A stretch of 64,000 nt of DNA, from the NCBI RefSeq assembly GCF_003086775.1, contig NZ_CP026001.1, positions 328,501 through 392,500 of the forward strand, written 5' to 3'. The notes under the pieces were generated by a model. It made no database searches and was not told the origin of the DNA. It saw only the letters and a program-made list of their open reading frames with translations. Source of the DNA: Stenotrophomonas sp. ZAC14D1_NAIMI4_1. GTDB taxonomy: Bacteria; Pseudomonadota; Gammaproteobacteria; Xanthomonadales; Xanthomonadaceae. This document shows positions 25,861 through 34,679 of the stretch, in pieces. The position numbers and the translations under genes are program-made. Numbering within the stretch: position 1 is the first letter of the stretch; every line of letters begins with the position of its first letter.

Positions 25861-26967
25861 TCATTCCAGCAGCCGCGCCCAGCCCTGCATGCCTTCCAGG
25901 CGGGCCAGCACCAGCTTGATGCAGACCAGCAGCGGCACCGACAGCAGCAGGCCGACCATGCCCCACGCCCAGCCGAACACCATCAGCGCCAGGATCAGCA
26001 CCAGCGGTGACAGCTTCATCTGCCGGCCCAGCACGATCGGCGTCACCAGCTGCCCTTCCAGCGTATGCAGGCCCAGGTAGGCCGCAGCCGGCAGCAGGGC
26101 CTGCAGCGGGTCGCGGAACTCGACGAAGCCCATCAGCAGCATCATCGCCACGCCGATCAGCGGGCCCACGTACGGCGCGAAGTTCAGCAGCGCGGCCACC
26201 GTGCCCCACAGCAGCGCCTCCTGCAGGCCGATGCCGAGCAGCATCAGCACGCCGGCAAACACCAGGCCCACCAGCGTGTTGATGACGCTGATGGTGAGTA
26301 CGTAGCGCGAGACCTCGCGCTCGATCGAGCGCAGGATGTCCGTGGTGAACCGTTGTTGCTGGCGGTTGGGGAACAGTGCGATGGCCGCGCGTTGCAGGCT
26401 CTCGCCATAGATCATGAAAAACAGGGTGAGCAGCACCACTGCCAGCACCGATGCGGCCAGCTTGGGGGCCCGGGTCAGCATGCGGTAGGGGTCGTCCAGC
26501 TGGGTGCGGATGACCTGGATCTTGCGGTTGCTCTCGCCACCGGCCACGCGCGCGAAGTTCTCCGCCGCCAGGTTGGCCTGCTGCACCGGCTTGGTCAGGT
26601 CCTGCACCTGGCGGGCGACCTTGCGCAGCTGCTGCGGTGCTTCCTGCGCCCAGTCCATCGCCGGGCCGATCAGCTGCACGCCCAGCGAGGCGGTCACGCC
26701 CAGGCCGGTGCCGAGGATCAGCAGCGCGCCGATCGCGCGCGGGATCCACAGCCGGCGCAGGAAACGCAGGATCGGGTTGCCCACCAGCGCAAAGAACATG
26801 GCCAGCAGCACCGGCAGGATGATGTCCTGCGCGGCCCACAGGGTGAAGGCCACGGCGAGGGTGGCCAGCACCACCAGCGACATCGGCCCGCGTGGGCGCG
26901 ACGGCGGCGGCAGGGGCGCCGCGTTGTCCGGTCGGGGTGCCGCAGGGGACAGCAGGGACTCGCTCAT
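25861..26967 (-). CDS. AI-2E family transporter (YdiK/PerM-like)
   Basis: A 368-residue inner-membrane protein with eight or so helices in the AI-2E (TqsA/PerM) pattern: two at the N-terminus (residues 30-70), a soluble region (about 90-165), then the conserved C-terminal bundle including NFAPYVGPLIG and LEGQLVTPIVLGR. Family members move autoinducer-2, ions or other small solutes; no substrate can be named. It appears monocistronic. Confidence 0.83.
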   Translation of the reverse strand: MSESLLSPAAPRPDNAAPLPPPSRPRGPMSLVVLATLAVAFTLWAAQDIILPVLLAMFFALVGNPILRFLRRLWIPRAIGALLILGTGLGVTASLGVQLIGPAMDWAQEAPQQLRKVARQVQDLTKPVQQANLAAENFARVAGGESNRKIQVIRTQLDDPYRMLTRAPKLAASVLAVVLLTLFFMIYGESLQRAAIALFPNRQQQRFTTDILRSIEREVSRYVLTISVINTLVGLVFAGVLMLLGIGLQEALLWGTVAALLNFAPYVGPLIGVAMMLLMGFVEFRDPLQALLPAAAYLGLHTLEGQLVTPIVLGRQMKLSPLVLILALMVFGWAWGMVGLLLSVPLLVCIKLVLARLEGMQGWARLLE

Positions 26968-27034
26968 CGACGCACCAACCGGGAAGGGAGGCCCATTATC
27001 AGCCCGCCGCGATCAACGCGGCGGGTGTGTCGAG

Positions 27035-27481
27035 TCAACGCTCGGAGACGTCGGTGGCCGCTTCGGCCGGCTGTGGTTCGCGCAGTTCCGGTTCGGGCGT
27101 GGCAGCCGCGCGCGGGGCAGGGCGGGCTGCGGCCTGCGGGGCCATCTGCTCGGCCGCCTCATCGGCCTGGTCGGCGGCTTCATCGGCCGTATCGGCCGCG
27201 TGTGCAGCCATCGCGGCGGCAAACGCCGCCTGGCCACTGGCAAACAGGTTCGATACCGAGCCGATCATCTGCAGCCAGCGTGCACCGTTCACCTTGCCCG
27301 GTACTTCCAGCTTGCCGGCCAGGAAACCGCCGGCCAGGCCGACGGTGATGATGCGCAGCGGCGACCAGCCCTGCCGCCAGACCTGGCTGAGCACGGTCCA
27401 GTTGTCTTCGGTTTCGGCCATGCGCACGGCCATCACCTGTTCGCAGCGCTTCACCCGTCGCTGCAGCGCGCCGAACTTCAT
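27035..27481 (-). CDS. Hypothetical protein of the YqjD/YqjE-like operon
   Basis: A 148-residue protein with a hydrophobic stretch at about 43-60 and an Ala/Glu/Pro-rich disordered tail (from about residue 90). I do not recognise a named family. The ATG overlaps the stop of the holin-like gene (ATGA). Its place as the third gene after a DUF883 protein and a YqjE-like protein mirrors yqjK in the E. coli yqjD-yqjE-yqjK operon, but no sequence resemblance was established. Confidence 0.6.
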   Translation of the reverse strand: MKFGALQRRVKRCEQVMAVRMAETEDNWTVLSQVWRQGWSPLRIITVGLAGGFLAGKLEVPGKVNGARWLQMIGSVSNLFASGQAAFAAAMAAHAADTADEAADQADEAAEQMAPQAAARPAPRAAATPEPELREPQPAEAATDVSER

Positions 27482-27948
27482 GGCTTGCCCTCCGGAATCT
27501 GCACCTCGGCATCGGGGTCGTCTTCGCTGGGCTCGTCGAACAGCCCCAGCTTCGACAACTGGCGCCGCGTGGCATGCATGCCGGTGTGGTGGAAGAAGTA
27601 GGACACCCGCCAGATCGCATAGCCGGTCACGGCCAGGCTCAGCAGCGAGGTGATCAGCAGGGCCTGCAGCCAGCTCAAACCCCAGCTCTGCAGCAGGGCG
27701 ATGAGGGTGGCGGCCATCAGCAGCCAGGCCGAGGCCCCGAAGACGATGCCCACCCCGGCCCAGGCCAGGGCGCGGCCGAATGCGCTGCGGGCCAGGGCGA
27801 AGTCGGCCGAAGCCAACCGCCGCAGCGAGCGCAGCGAATTCCTGGCCGAATCGGCGGTGGCCTTACCTGCCGCGCCGACCTGGCGGATGCTCTCGTCCAG
27901 CGGCGGGGTCGCCGCTGGATCGGGTGCTTGCGTGGTCTCTTCGCTCAC
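27478..27948 (-). CDS. Phage-holin-family / YqjE-like membrane protein
   Basis: A 156-residue protein with two closely spaced transmembrane helices (about 62-86 and 92-113) flanked by a polar N-terminus and an acidic C-terminus. This is the layout of the YqjE/holin-superfamily III proteins found next to YqjD-type genes. It is not near phage genes, so a lysis role is unlikely. Eight bases downstream of the DUF883 gene and coupled to the next gene. Confidence 0.72.
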   Translation of the reverse strand: MSEETTQAPDPAATPPLDESIRQVGAAGKATADSARNSLRSLRRLASADFALARSAFGRALAWAGVGIVFGASAWLLMAATLIALLQSWGLSWLQALLITSLLSLAVTGYAIWRVSYFFHHTGMHATRRQLSKLGLFDEPSEDDPDAEVQIPEGKP

Positions 27949-27956
27949 GCCGCAGC

Positions 27957-28319
27957 TTACTTGTCGCTGCTGCTGGCCAGCTTGGCGATCAGCCAGCCAG
28001 CGGCGAAGGCCACGCCGAACGATGCCAGCGGACGCTCGCGGATCAGCTCGGCGGCGCTGTCGACCAGGTCCTTGCCCTTGTCCATCAGTGCGTCGACCTG
28101 TTCCTTGGCAGCGGCACCGCCGAATTCGGCAGCGGCCAGGCCGGACAGCGCGCTGTCGGACAGTTCGGCCTTGACGTTGGCCTTGCCGATGCGCAGTTCG
28201 TCACCGGCGGCGCCGGTTGCACCCTTGATCGCACCGCCGGCAGCGGTGGCGGCCTGCTTCAGGTGGGAACCGGCTTCACCCAGGTGTTCCTTCAGGTTCT
28301 CGGTATTGGTGGGGCTCAT
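27957..28319 (-). CDS. DUF883 (ElaB/YqjD) family protein
   Basis: A 120-residue protein with a long charged helix and a C-terminal membrane anchor (about 98-114, PLASFGVAFAAGWLIAKL), as in ElaB and YqjD, which tether ribosomes or other factors to the inner membrane in stationary phase in E. coli. First gene of a three-gene operon with a holin-like protein and a hypothetical protein. Confidence 0.82.
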   Translation of the reverse strand: MSPTNTENLKEHLGEAGSHLKQAATAAGGAIKGATGAAGDELRIGKANVKAELSDSALSGLAAAEFGGAAAKEQVDALMDKGKDLVDSAAELIRERPLASFGVAFAAGWLIAKLASSSDK

Positions 28320-28420
28320 CGAATCACTCCTGTTGCGATGGGGGGACGAACGAAGGGTTCGGCCGATAGGGCGTACAGCAATAGCATCGGCCGGGTATAG
28401 GGGGTGTTACGGCGGGGCGA

Positions 28421-29854
28421 TCAGCGCATCACCAGCTGGCCCTGCTGCTGGCCATTGTTGCGCAGGATGCGCAGCACCAGGTTGGCCGGGCGCTGCTGGA
28501 AGTTGGCACGCCAGCTGGCCAGGTCAGCGAATTCGCCCACCGTGGCCTCGGCGATGATGTCGCCCTGCTGCAGGCCGTTGCTGGCCGCGCGGCTGCCGCG
28601 CTTGACCTCGCTGACCAGCACGCCGCCCACGCCGGACTGGCGCAGCGACTCGGGCAGGTCGGTGAAAGTGGCGCCGGTCAGGCGCGGGTCCAGGCTTTCG
28701 CCGGTGACCGAGCGTGCCTGTTCCTTCAGCGTGGCCTTGACCTGCACCGCCTTGCCTTCGCGGCGCACGTCCAGCGCCAGCACGCTGCCGACAGCGGCCA
28801 GGCCTTCGACGTTGTGCAGCGCTTCGGCGCTGTCCACGCGCTGGCCATTGGCCGACACCACCACGTCGCCCGGCTTCAGCCCGGCTGCAGCGGCGGCCGA
28901 GCCGGCCAGTACGCGGGTGATCAGCGCGCCACGCGTTTCACCCAGGCCCAGGCCCTGGGCGATCTGCGCACTCAGGTTCTGTGCTTCCACGCCCAGGGTG
29001 CCGCGCACCACCACGCCGTGCTTGACCAGCTGGTCGACCACGCTGCGCGCCAGGTTGGACGGAATGGCCAGGCCCAGGCCGATGTTGCCGGCCATGCTGC
29101 CCTGCGGGTTGAAGCTGGCCGTGTTGATGCCGACCAGCTGGCCCTGCAGGTTGACCAGCGCGCCACCGGAATTGCCCGGGTTGATCGACGCATCGGTCTG
29201 GATGAAGTTCTGGTAGCCCAGGCCGCGGATGCCGGTGCGGCCCACCGCCGAGACAATGCCCGAGGTCACCGTCTGGCTGAAACCGAACGGGTTGCCAATG
29301 GCCACCACGAAGTCGCCCACCCGCAGCTGGTCGCTGTTGCCCAGCTTGATGTCGGTGAGGTTCTGCGCCGGGATGCGGATCAGGGCGATGTCGGTGTCGC
29401 GGTCCGAACCGAGGAATTCGGCCTTCACCGTGCGCCCGTCGGCCAGGGTCACCTGCACGTCGTCGGCGTTGTCGATGACGTGGTGGTTGGTCAGCACCAG
29501 GCCCTCGCTGGCATCGATGATGACGCCCGAACCGAGCGATTCGTTGATGCGTTCCTGCGGCACGTCCGGGAACAGGCGGCGGAAGAACGGGTCGTTGAAG
29601 AACGGATTGCGCACCCGCACCACCTGCTTGGTGTTGACGCTGACCACGGCCGGCATGGCCTTTTCCAGCATCGGCGCCAGCGACGGTACCGCCTGCCCGG
29701 CAACCGCGGCCGGCAACGCGGCACTGGTCGGCAGCGCGGCGGGAAGCGGCGCTGCATCGGCGCGGTTGTCCAGGTGGGCGTTGATGCCGGTGGCGACGAA
29801 GCCGCCGAAGGCAGCCGCGATTGCGAGCGTGAGCAGGGTGGGAAGCGGTCGCAT
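28421..29854 (-). CDS. DegP/DegQ-type periplasmic serine endoprotease
   Basis: A 477-residue HtrA protease that degrades or refolds damaged envelope proteins. It has an N-terminal export helix, then the trypsin-like domain with the catalytic triad: His in LTNHHVIDN, Asp in DRDTDIALI and Ser in NPGNSGGAL. Two PDZ domains follow (about 265-350 and 375-470). ATG 29854 is used because the signal sequence begins there; no strong ribosome site is visible, and an in-frame start 54 bases upstream remains possible. MucD/DegQ-like in length. Its 5' side faces an unusually structured gap. Confidence 0.9.
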   Translation of the reverse strand: MRPLPTLLTLAIAAAFGGFVATGINAHLDNRADAAPLPAALPTSAALPAAVAGQAVPSLAPMLEKAMPAVVSVNTKQVVRVRNPFFNDPFFRRLFPDVPQERINESLGSGVIIDASEGLVLTNHHVIDNADDVQVTLADGRTVKAEFLGSDRDTDIALIRIPAQNLTDIKLGNSDQLRVGDFVVAIGNPFGFSQTVTSGIVSAVGRTGIRGLGYQNFIQTDASINPGNSGGALVNLQGQLVGINTASFNPQGSMAGNIGLGLAIPSNLARSVVDQLVKHGVVVRGTLGVEAQNLSAQIAQGLGLGETRGALITRVLAGSAAAAAGLKPGDVVVSANGQRVDSAEALHNVEGLAAVGSVLALDVRREGKAVQVKATLKEQARSVTGESLDPRLTGATFTDLPESLRQSGVGGVLVSEVKRGSRAASNGLQQGDIIAEATVGEFADLASWRANFQQRPANLVLRILRNNGQQQGQLVMR

Positions 29855-30301
29855 GGGAGTCGGTTCGCTGGCGGTGGAGTGGGGCCGTAGGGCTATACGG
29901 TAGAACAAGCTGAATGAGTGTGTCGCGATCCGGATAAATGGCCCATGAAAAAAGACCGGCTCGCGACGCGCGTGGCGACCGTGCAGGCGTGCCTCTGCAG
30001 CATGCCTGCACGCGCCGAACCTTGCGCAGTTCGGCGCATCCTGGCGCTGCCATGGCGCTTGCCGCGCATCTCATGCACGGGCCATGCAGCGCCACGGGCG
30101 GGATGCCCGTGCACACGCGGGCATCATCGCGTAGCACTTAAATAAAGGGGTTTTCTGAATGAAGGTCGGCCTGGCAGTGGCTGTCGCTTACACCAGGGCC
30201 GTCGCATCCGATGCGATTGGATATGTGCGCCCCGTTCCACGATGGACAATGTCGGTATAGCATCGCCCCGTTTTGACAATCCAGGCCCCCAGGAGGGCAA
30301 C
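29855..30301. other. Gene-free gap with four consecutive strong hairpins
   Basis: No convincing gene. Perfect or near-perfect stems follow one another: 29980-29992/30000-30012 (13 bp, one wobble pair), 30012-30020/30029-30037 (9 bp), 30043-30056/30081-30093 (13 bp plus one bulge) and 30093-30099/30105-30111 (7 bp). The density suggests a structured RNA or long leader. The stretch 30112-30301 holds the putative promoter and leader of the histone-like gene but no clear -35/-10. A 66-codon frame at 29945 and a 33-codon frame at 30159 are present but unsupported. Confidence 0.5.
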
Positions 30302-31204
30302 ATGAGCAACGGTAATGGTGTGTCGGTCGTGACCGACGCCGTCGAGAACGTTAAAGAAACCGCCGCCAACGTTGGCGAGACCATCGCCCACGCCGCCGAA
30401 GACGCCGTGAAGTCGGTCAAGAAGACCGTCAAGCGCGCCACCAAGGCTGCCGGTACCCGCGTTGCCAAGGCCAAGAAGGCTGTGGTCAAGGTCGAGAAGA
30501 CCGTTGCCAAGAAGGCCGAGAAGGCTGCCAAGTCGGTCGGCAAGACCGTCGCCAAGGCGAAGCAGAAGCTGGAAACGGCCAAGAAGAACGCCAAGGCCGA
30601 AGCCGCTGCCCTGAAGAAGGAAGTGGCCAAGAAGAAGGCGGCTGCCGGCAAGGCCGTGACCAAGAAGGCCGCTGCGGCCAAGAAGACCACCAAGGCCGCC
30701 ACCAAGGCTGCCGGCAAGAAGGTCGCCACTGTGAAGAAGGCCGCCACCAAGAAGGCTGCCGTCGCCAAGAAGACCGTTGCCAAGAAGACCGCGGCCGCCA
30801 AGAAGGTTGTCGGCAAGAAGGTCGCTACCGCCAAGAAGGCTGTGGCCAAGAAGACCGTCGCCGCCAAGAAGGTTGCCGGCAAGAAGGCCGTGGCTGCGAA
30901 GAAGGTTGTCGGCAAGAAGGTCGCCGCCACCAGGAAGGTCGCCACCAAGAAGACCGCCGCTGCCAAGAAGGTCGTCGGCAAGAAGGCCGCCGCCACCAGG
31001 AAGGTCGCCACCAAGAAGACCGCTGCTGCCAAGAAGGTTGTCGGCAAGAAGGTCGCCGTCGCCAAGAAGGCCGTCGCCAAGAAGGCTGCCCCGCTGAAGA
31101 AGGTTGCCGCCAAGAAGGCCCCGGCCAAGAAGGTCGTCGCCAAGAAGGCCGTTGCCAAGAAGGCTCCGGCCAAGGCCGTGCGCAAGGTCGCCAAGCGCAA
31201 GTAA
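30302..31204 (+). CDS. Histone H1-like Lys/Ala-rich repetitive protein
   Basis: A 300-residue, very basic protein resembling AlgP and bacterial H1-like proteins. After an acidic, amphipathic start (residues 1-40, [20 protein letters not shown]) it is built of AAKK/VAKK/KKAxAKK-type repeats to the end, with a recurring VVGKKVA unit, so it probably binds DNA or RNA through lysines. ATG 30302 has GGAGG six bases upstream. The repetitive tail is likely to vary in length between strains by recombination. A terminator follows. Confidence 0.85.
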   Translation: MSNGNGVSVVTDAVENVKETAANVGETIAHAAEDAVKSVKKTVKRATKAAGTRVAKAKKAVVKVEKTVAKKAEKAAKSVGKTVAKAKQKLETAKKNAKAEAAALKKEVAKKKAAAGKAVTKKAAAAKKTTKAATKAAGKKVATVKKAATKKAAVAKKTVAKKTAAAKKVVGKKVATAKKAVAKKTVAAKKVAGKKAVAAKKVVGKKVAATRKVATKKTAAAKKVVGKKAAATRKVATKKTAAAKKVVGKKVAVAKKAVAKKAAPLKKVAAKKAPAKKVVAKKAVAKKAPAKAVRKVAKRK

Positions 31205-31220
31205 TCGCGCGGTGACAGAA

Positions 31221-31249
31221 GGCCCTTCCGCCCCCCGGGCGGGAGGGCC
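31221..31249 (+). terminator. Terminator of the histone-like gene
   Basis: A 12-bp stem with one wobble pair (GGCCCTTCCGCC / GGCGGGAGGGCC) followed by TTTCGC lies 17 bases after the stop. Confidence 0.8.
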
Positions 31250-31311
31250 TTTCGCATTCCAGGGGCAGGCTTTGCGGCAAGATGCGGGTTCTTCCCGCTG
31301 GAGCCCCGGGC

Positions 31312-31998
31312 ATGCGCGGTATCGATTTCAGTTCCTGGCAGGGCGTACTGTCCACCCTGGCCGGCCTGGTCCTGATCACCCTGCTGGGCGTGGGCATCCG
31401 CCTGCTGGTGATGCAGACCCTGCAGCAGCGCCGCGAGCGCGAGAACCGGCAGATCAACGAACGCCTGCGCACGCTGATGGCGGCCTACAAGACCCTGGGC
31501 GGTTCCTTCACCGGCGAACTGGGCGTGGACCCCACCCATCGCCGTGACCTGCGCCAGCGCGAAGAAGCCGAAGGCATCGCCGAGCCTCGCTCGGACCGCG
31601 CCCGGCGCATCCGCGATGCGGTCGAAGCTGCCCTGTCCGACATCCTGCTGCTGGGCACCGACGAACAGGTGCGCCTGGCCGCGCGTGCCGCCGAGGAACT
31701 GGCACAGGGCCGGCCGGTGCACACCCACGAACTGGTGATATCGCTGCGTGACTTCGTGCGCGAGGCACTCGATCTGGCGCCCATCCCGGGCGATCTGCGC
31801 ATCCCCCCGCAGGGGCCCACCCGGCCCGGTGGCAGTGGCGGTGGCAGCGGCAAGGGGCGCAACGACGGCGATGCCAAGGGCGGCCGCGGCGGTGGTGGTG
31901 GTGGCATGGGCGGCGGCATGGGTGGCATGGGCCTGGGTGCCGGCGCCGCGCTGGGCGCCGGCCATGCGGCCGGAAGTGATGACACGGACGCGCGCTGA
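31312..31998 (+). CDS. Hypothetical membrane-anchored protein with Gly-rich tail
   Basis: A 228-residue protein of unknown function. One transmembrane helix (about residues 12-34) is followed by a long charged helical region (35-160) and a tail extremely rich in glycine and methionine (GGGSGKGRNDGD, then GGGMGGMG repeats). ATG 31312 with GGAG ten bases upstream is preferred over an in-frame ATG at 31282. It is convergent with the next gene. The Gly-rich end suggests a flexible linker or surface-contact tail; nothing more can be said. Confidence 0.7.
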   Translation: MRGIDFSSWQGVLSTLAGLVLITLLGVGIRLLVMQTLQQRRERENRQINERLRTLMAAYKTLGGSFTGELGVDPTHRRDLRQREEAEGIAEPRSDRARRIRDAVEAALSDILLLGTDEQVRLAARAAEELAQGRPVHTHELVISLRDFVREALDLAPIPGDLRIPPQGPTRPGGSGGGSGKGRNDGDAKGGRGGGGGGMGGGMGGMGLGAGAALGAGHAAGSDDTDAR

Positions 31999-32022
31999 GC
32001 ACGCGCGCCCGGCCATCGGTGC

Positions 32023-32382
32023 TCAGGCGGTCAGTTCGTAGATCGGGATGAAGCCACCGTAGATCATCCGCGCACCATCGAAGGGCATCGGGTTCTTCGC
32101 CGGATCCAGCCGCGGGTCTTCCATCATCTTCTGCATGCCGGCATCGCGGGTGGCCTTGTCCGGCCACTCGATCCAGGAGAACACCACCGTTTCCTCCGGC
32201 GTGGCCTTCACCGCACCGAAGAAGTCGGTGGTCTTGCCGTGTGGCACATCATCGCCCCAGCACTCGACCACGCGCAGCGCGCCGTACTCGATGAACACCA
32301 CGTCGCCGCTGCGCGCGTGGGCGAGGAATTTTTCCTTGTTGGCGGTGGGCACCGCCAGGACGAAACCATCGATGTAACTCAT
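32023..32382 (-). CDS. DUF1428 family protein
   Basis: A 119-residue small cytosolic protein of the DUF1428 (ferredoxin-like, dimeric alpha-beta barrel) family, recognisable from MSYIDGFVLAVP, FIEYGALRVVECWGDDVP, FSWIEWPDKATRD and the GARMIYGGF ending. Function is unknown; it matches the single-domain length of the family. ATG 32382 has GGAGG seven bases upstream. Confidence 0.88.
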   Translation of the reverse strand: MSYIDGFVLAVPTANKEKFLAHARSGDVVFIEYGALRVVECWGDDVPHGKTTDFFGAVKATPEETVVFSWIEWPDKATRDAGMQKMMEDPRLDPAKNPMPFDGARMIYGGFIPIYELTA

Positions 32383-32668
32383 CGCTTGCCTCCGAGGTGG
32401 GCCGTGCCACATGCACGGCCTTCAATGACCCGACGAACCAGCGTGGGGGAAATCGACAACGGTGCTGGCAACACGCGGCAATCACGCCAGAGCTGCGTTC
32501 GCGACCGCGCGCGTATGCCTGAAAGTGCCTGAATCAAGGCAAAAAATTCAGCAATGCGAAGGTCGCTGTTTTCAGGGAGCGTTGTGGCGAATAACGGAGA
32601 ATTTACATTCCCGATGCGATGGCGCCCTGGCGCTGCTGCACAACATAAGAAAGTAAAGGTGTACCCCC

Positions 32669-33241
32669 ATGAAGAATTCGCTGATTGCCCTGGCGCTGGC
32701 CGCTGCCCTGCCGTTCACTGCCTCGGCCGCCGAGAACCTGTCCTACAACTACGCTGAAGCCGACTACGCCAAGACCGACGTCGACGGCATCAAGGCCGAC
32801 GGTTGGGGCGTCAAGGGTTCCTATGGCTTCCTGCCGAACTTCCATGCCTTCGGTGAATACAGCCGCCAGGAAATCGACCACACCAACCTGAAGGTTGACC
32901 AGTGGAAGATCGGTGCCGGCTACAACGTTGAAATCGCCCCGTCGAGCGACTTCGTTGCCCGCGTCGCCTACCAGAAGTTCGACCCGAAGCACGGCCTGGA
33001 CTTCAACGGCTACAGCGCTGAAGCCGGTATCCGCACCGCCTTCGGCCCGCACGCCGAAGTCTACGGCCTGGTGGGTTACGAAGATTATTCGAAGAAGCAC
33101 GGTGTCAATCCGGAAGGCCAGTGGTACGGCCGCCTGGGTGGCCAGGTCAAGCTGAACCAGAATTGGGGCCTGAACGGCGAGCTGAAGATGAACCGCCACG
33201 GCGACAAGGAATACACCGTCGGCCCGCGCTTCAGCTGGTAA
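32669..33241 (+). CDS. ax21: Ax21 family outer-membrane protein
   Basis: A 190-residue beta-barrel protein with a clear signal peptide (KNSLIALALAAALPFTASAA). Alternating beta strands follow, with aromatic girdles (YNYAEADYAKTDVDG, KGSYGFLPNFHAFGEYS, VGPRFSW at the end). It resembles the Ax21 proteins of Xanthomonas and S. maltophilia; claims that Ax21 is a quorum-sensing peptide were retracted, so only outer-membrane/vesicle localisation is safe. A long untranslated leader (286 bp free of genes) precedes it and a strong terminator follows. Confidence 0.82.
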   Translation: MKNSLIALALAAALPFTASAAENLSYNYAEADYAKTDVDGIKADGWGVKGSYGFLPNFHAFGEYSRQEIDHTNLKVDQWKIGAGYNVEIAPSSDFVARVAYQKFDPKHGLDFNGYSAEAGIRTAFGPHAEVYGLVGYEDYSKKHGVNPEGQWYGRLGGQVKLNQNWGLNGELKMNRHGDKEYTVGPRFSW

Positions 33242-33278
33242 CTGCACCGCAGCGCCCCCCGCGCGCTGGATGTGCACC

Positions 33279-33305
33279 GACAGGCCCGGCATTGCCGGGC
33301 CTGTC
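33279..33305 (+). terminator. Terminator of ax21
   Basis: A 12-bp perfect stem (GACAGGCCCGGC / GCCGGGCCTGTC) with a 3-base loop, 37 bases after the stop; the T-content downstream is modest. Confidence 0.75.
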
Positions 33306-33431
33306 GCGTTCTGACGAACCGGAATGAAAGGTGACCGCTGCACCGCTCGTCTGTTGCATTGCAAGAAATTGGATTCCGCTGCGGGCGGCGCGCACCTACG
33401 GTGGGGGTCCTGTGCAACAGGACCCGAAGCA

Positions 33432-34109
33432 ATGCCACCTGCGCTACCTCCCCTGCTTTCCGATCAGCCGCGTCGCCTGGCGCTGCTGGATCCGCATCCT
33501 GTGCTGCGGCTGGGGGTGGAAGTATTGTTGAGCCAGCACAGCGGCGTGCAGGTCTGCGCCAGTCATGCCGACCCGGCACTGCTGCTGGCACGACTGCAGC
33601 GTGACCCGCAGTCAGTGGACCTGCTGGTGGTGGATGCGTTCGCGCTGGGCGATCGTGGCAATGGCCTGGCCCTGCTGCGCGAGCTGGCCCAGCGCTACCC
33701 CCAACTGCCCGTGCTGGTGCTGTCGGCCCACTGCAATGCCAGCACGGTGGCCACCGCAATGAAGGCCGGTGCGCGTGGCTTCATCTCCAAGGCCACCTCG
33801 CCGGACGTGCTGCTGCGCGCGTTGGATACGCTCTCGTGGGGCGGCCGCTTCGTGCCGCCGGAGCTGCGCACGCAGCTCAACCGAACGCGCACGCGGCGCG
33901 TTCCTGCGCCAGCGCTCACGCCCCTCAGCCGGCGCGAACGCGAAGTGCTGCGGCTGGTGTTGCAGGGCTGCAGCACCGGCGAAGTGGCACGGCGCTTCCA
34001 GCGCTCGGCCAGCACCATCAGCACGCAGAAGAAGACGGCCTACCAGAAGCTGGGCATCCACAGCGATGGCGAGCTGTTCCGCATCCGCCACCTGCTGGAC
34101 TCCTGTTGA
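33432..34109 (+). CDS. Orphan LuxR/NarL-type response regulator
   Basis: A 225-residue regulator. The receiver domain retains the phosphorylation Asp (LLVVDAF) and a Lys (GFISKAT), but the usual acidic pair near the N-terminus is reduced to LLDPHPV. A LuxR helix-turn-helix follows (LTPLSRREREVLRLVLQGCSTGEVARRF). ATG 33432 is the first start compatible with the receiver fold; the longer frame upstream looks like leader DNA. No kinase gene is adjacent. Related in style to RcsB/EvgA-type proteins; targets are unknown. Confidence 0.8.
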   Translation: MPPALPPLLSDQPRRLALLDPHPVLRLGVEVLLSQHSGVQVCASHADPALLLARLQRDPQSVDLLVVDAFALGDRGNGLALLRELAQRYPQLPVLVLSAHCNASTVATAMKAGARGFISKATSPDVLLRALDTLSWGGRFVPPELRTQLNRTRTRRVPAPALTPLSRREREVLRLVLQGCSTGEVARRFQRSASTISTQKKTAYQKLGIHSDGELFRIRHLLDSC

Positions 34110-34118
34110 AGCGCGGGC

Positions 34119-34508
34119 TTACTCGCCCTGGTACTGCTTCTCTTCCACCAGCGCCGAGCCGGCGACGCGGTTGATCTCGTTCTTCACCACGATGCGCTCG
34201 CCATTGGTGCCGTAGACGCCGCGGGCCAGCTGGATGAACGCATCATCGAACACCTGCGCTGCTTCCTTGTCGCGCAGCTGGTCCTGGATGTCCCACATGC
34301 GTTCGTTGATGGCCTTGAGCTGGGTGCGCAGCGCGCCCAACGCCGGCTGCGCCTGCAGCTGCTGCTGCAGCAACGGCAGCAGGCCGTCCAGTTCGGTGCG
34401 CACGTTGGCCAGCTTGGCGGCATCGTCGATGCGCTCGGCCTTGATCTCGAGAATGGTGATCTTGTCGATCAGCTCGCCGATCGATACCGGGGTCAGGATG
34501 GCGTCCAC
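34119..34508 (-). CDS. DUF6165 family protein
   Basis: A 129-residue, mostly helical cytosolic protein with a strong coiled-coil pattern (residues 10-85; IGELIDKITILEIKAERI, ERMWDIQDQLRDKE). It fits a conserved uncharacterised proteobacterial family (DUF6165). It stands alone, convergent with the regulator gene nine bases away. Function unknown. Confidence 0.78.
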   Translation of the reverse strand: MDAILTPVSIGELIDKITILEIKAERIDDAAKLANVRTELDGLLPLLQQQLQAQPALGALRTQLKAINERMWDIQDQLRDKEAAQVFDDAFIQLARGVYGTNGERIVVKNEINRVAGSALVEEKQYQGE

Positions 34509-34679
34509 GCGGTTGGTTCCTGGAAACAGGCGGCCATGATACCCCGCCTGTTGCCGGCGCCCGGTCGCTTTACGGTGAATTTGCGCGTTGGGCGTGGCTG
34601 CGCCATCGATCCGTTACGGCGCTGCCGCCGACACTGCCGTCCCGGCGGCGCGACCGCCTTCGACGAGGAACACCACGCA

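Noticed and set aside
27478..27948. Prophage remnant suggested by the holin-like protein
   Set aside because: Its neighbours are a DUF883 protein and a small membrane protein as in the yqjD-yqjE operon; no phage structural or lysis genes are nearby.
29945..30145. 66-codon Cys/Arg-rich frame beginning MKKDRLATRV
   Set aside because: It runs through the four-hairpin region, has only a weak ribosome site, and its residue pattern follows the GC-rich stems. Kept only as part of the structured-gap note.
30159..30260. 33-codon frame beginning [14 protein letters not shown]
   Set aside because: A purine-rich site precedes it, but it is short, without features, and lies in the probable leader of the histone-like gene.
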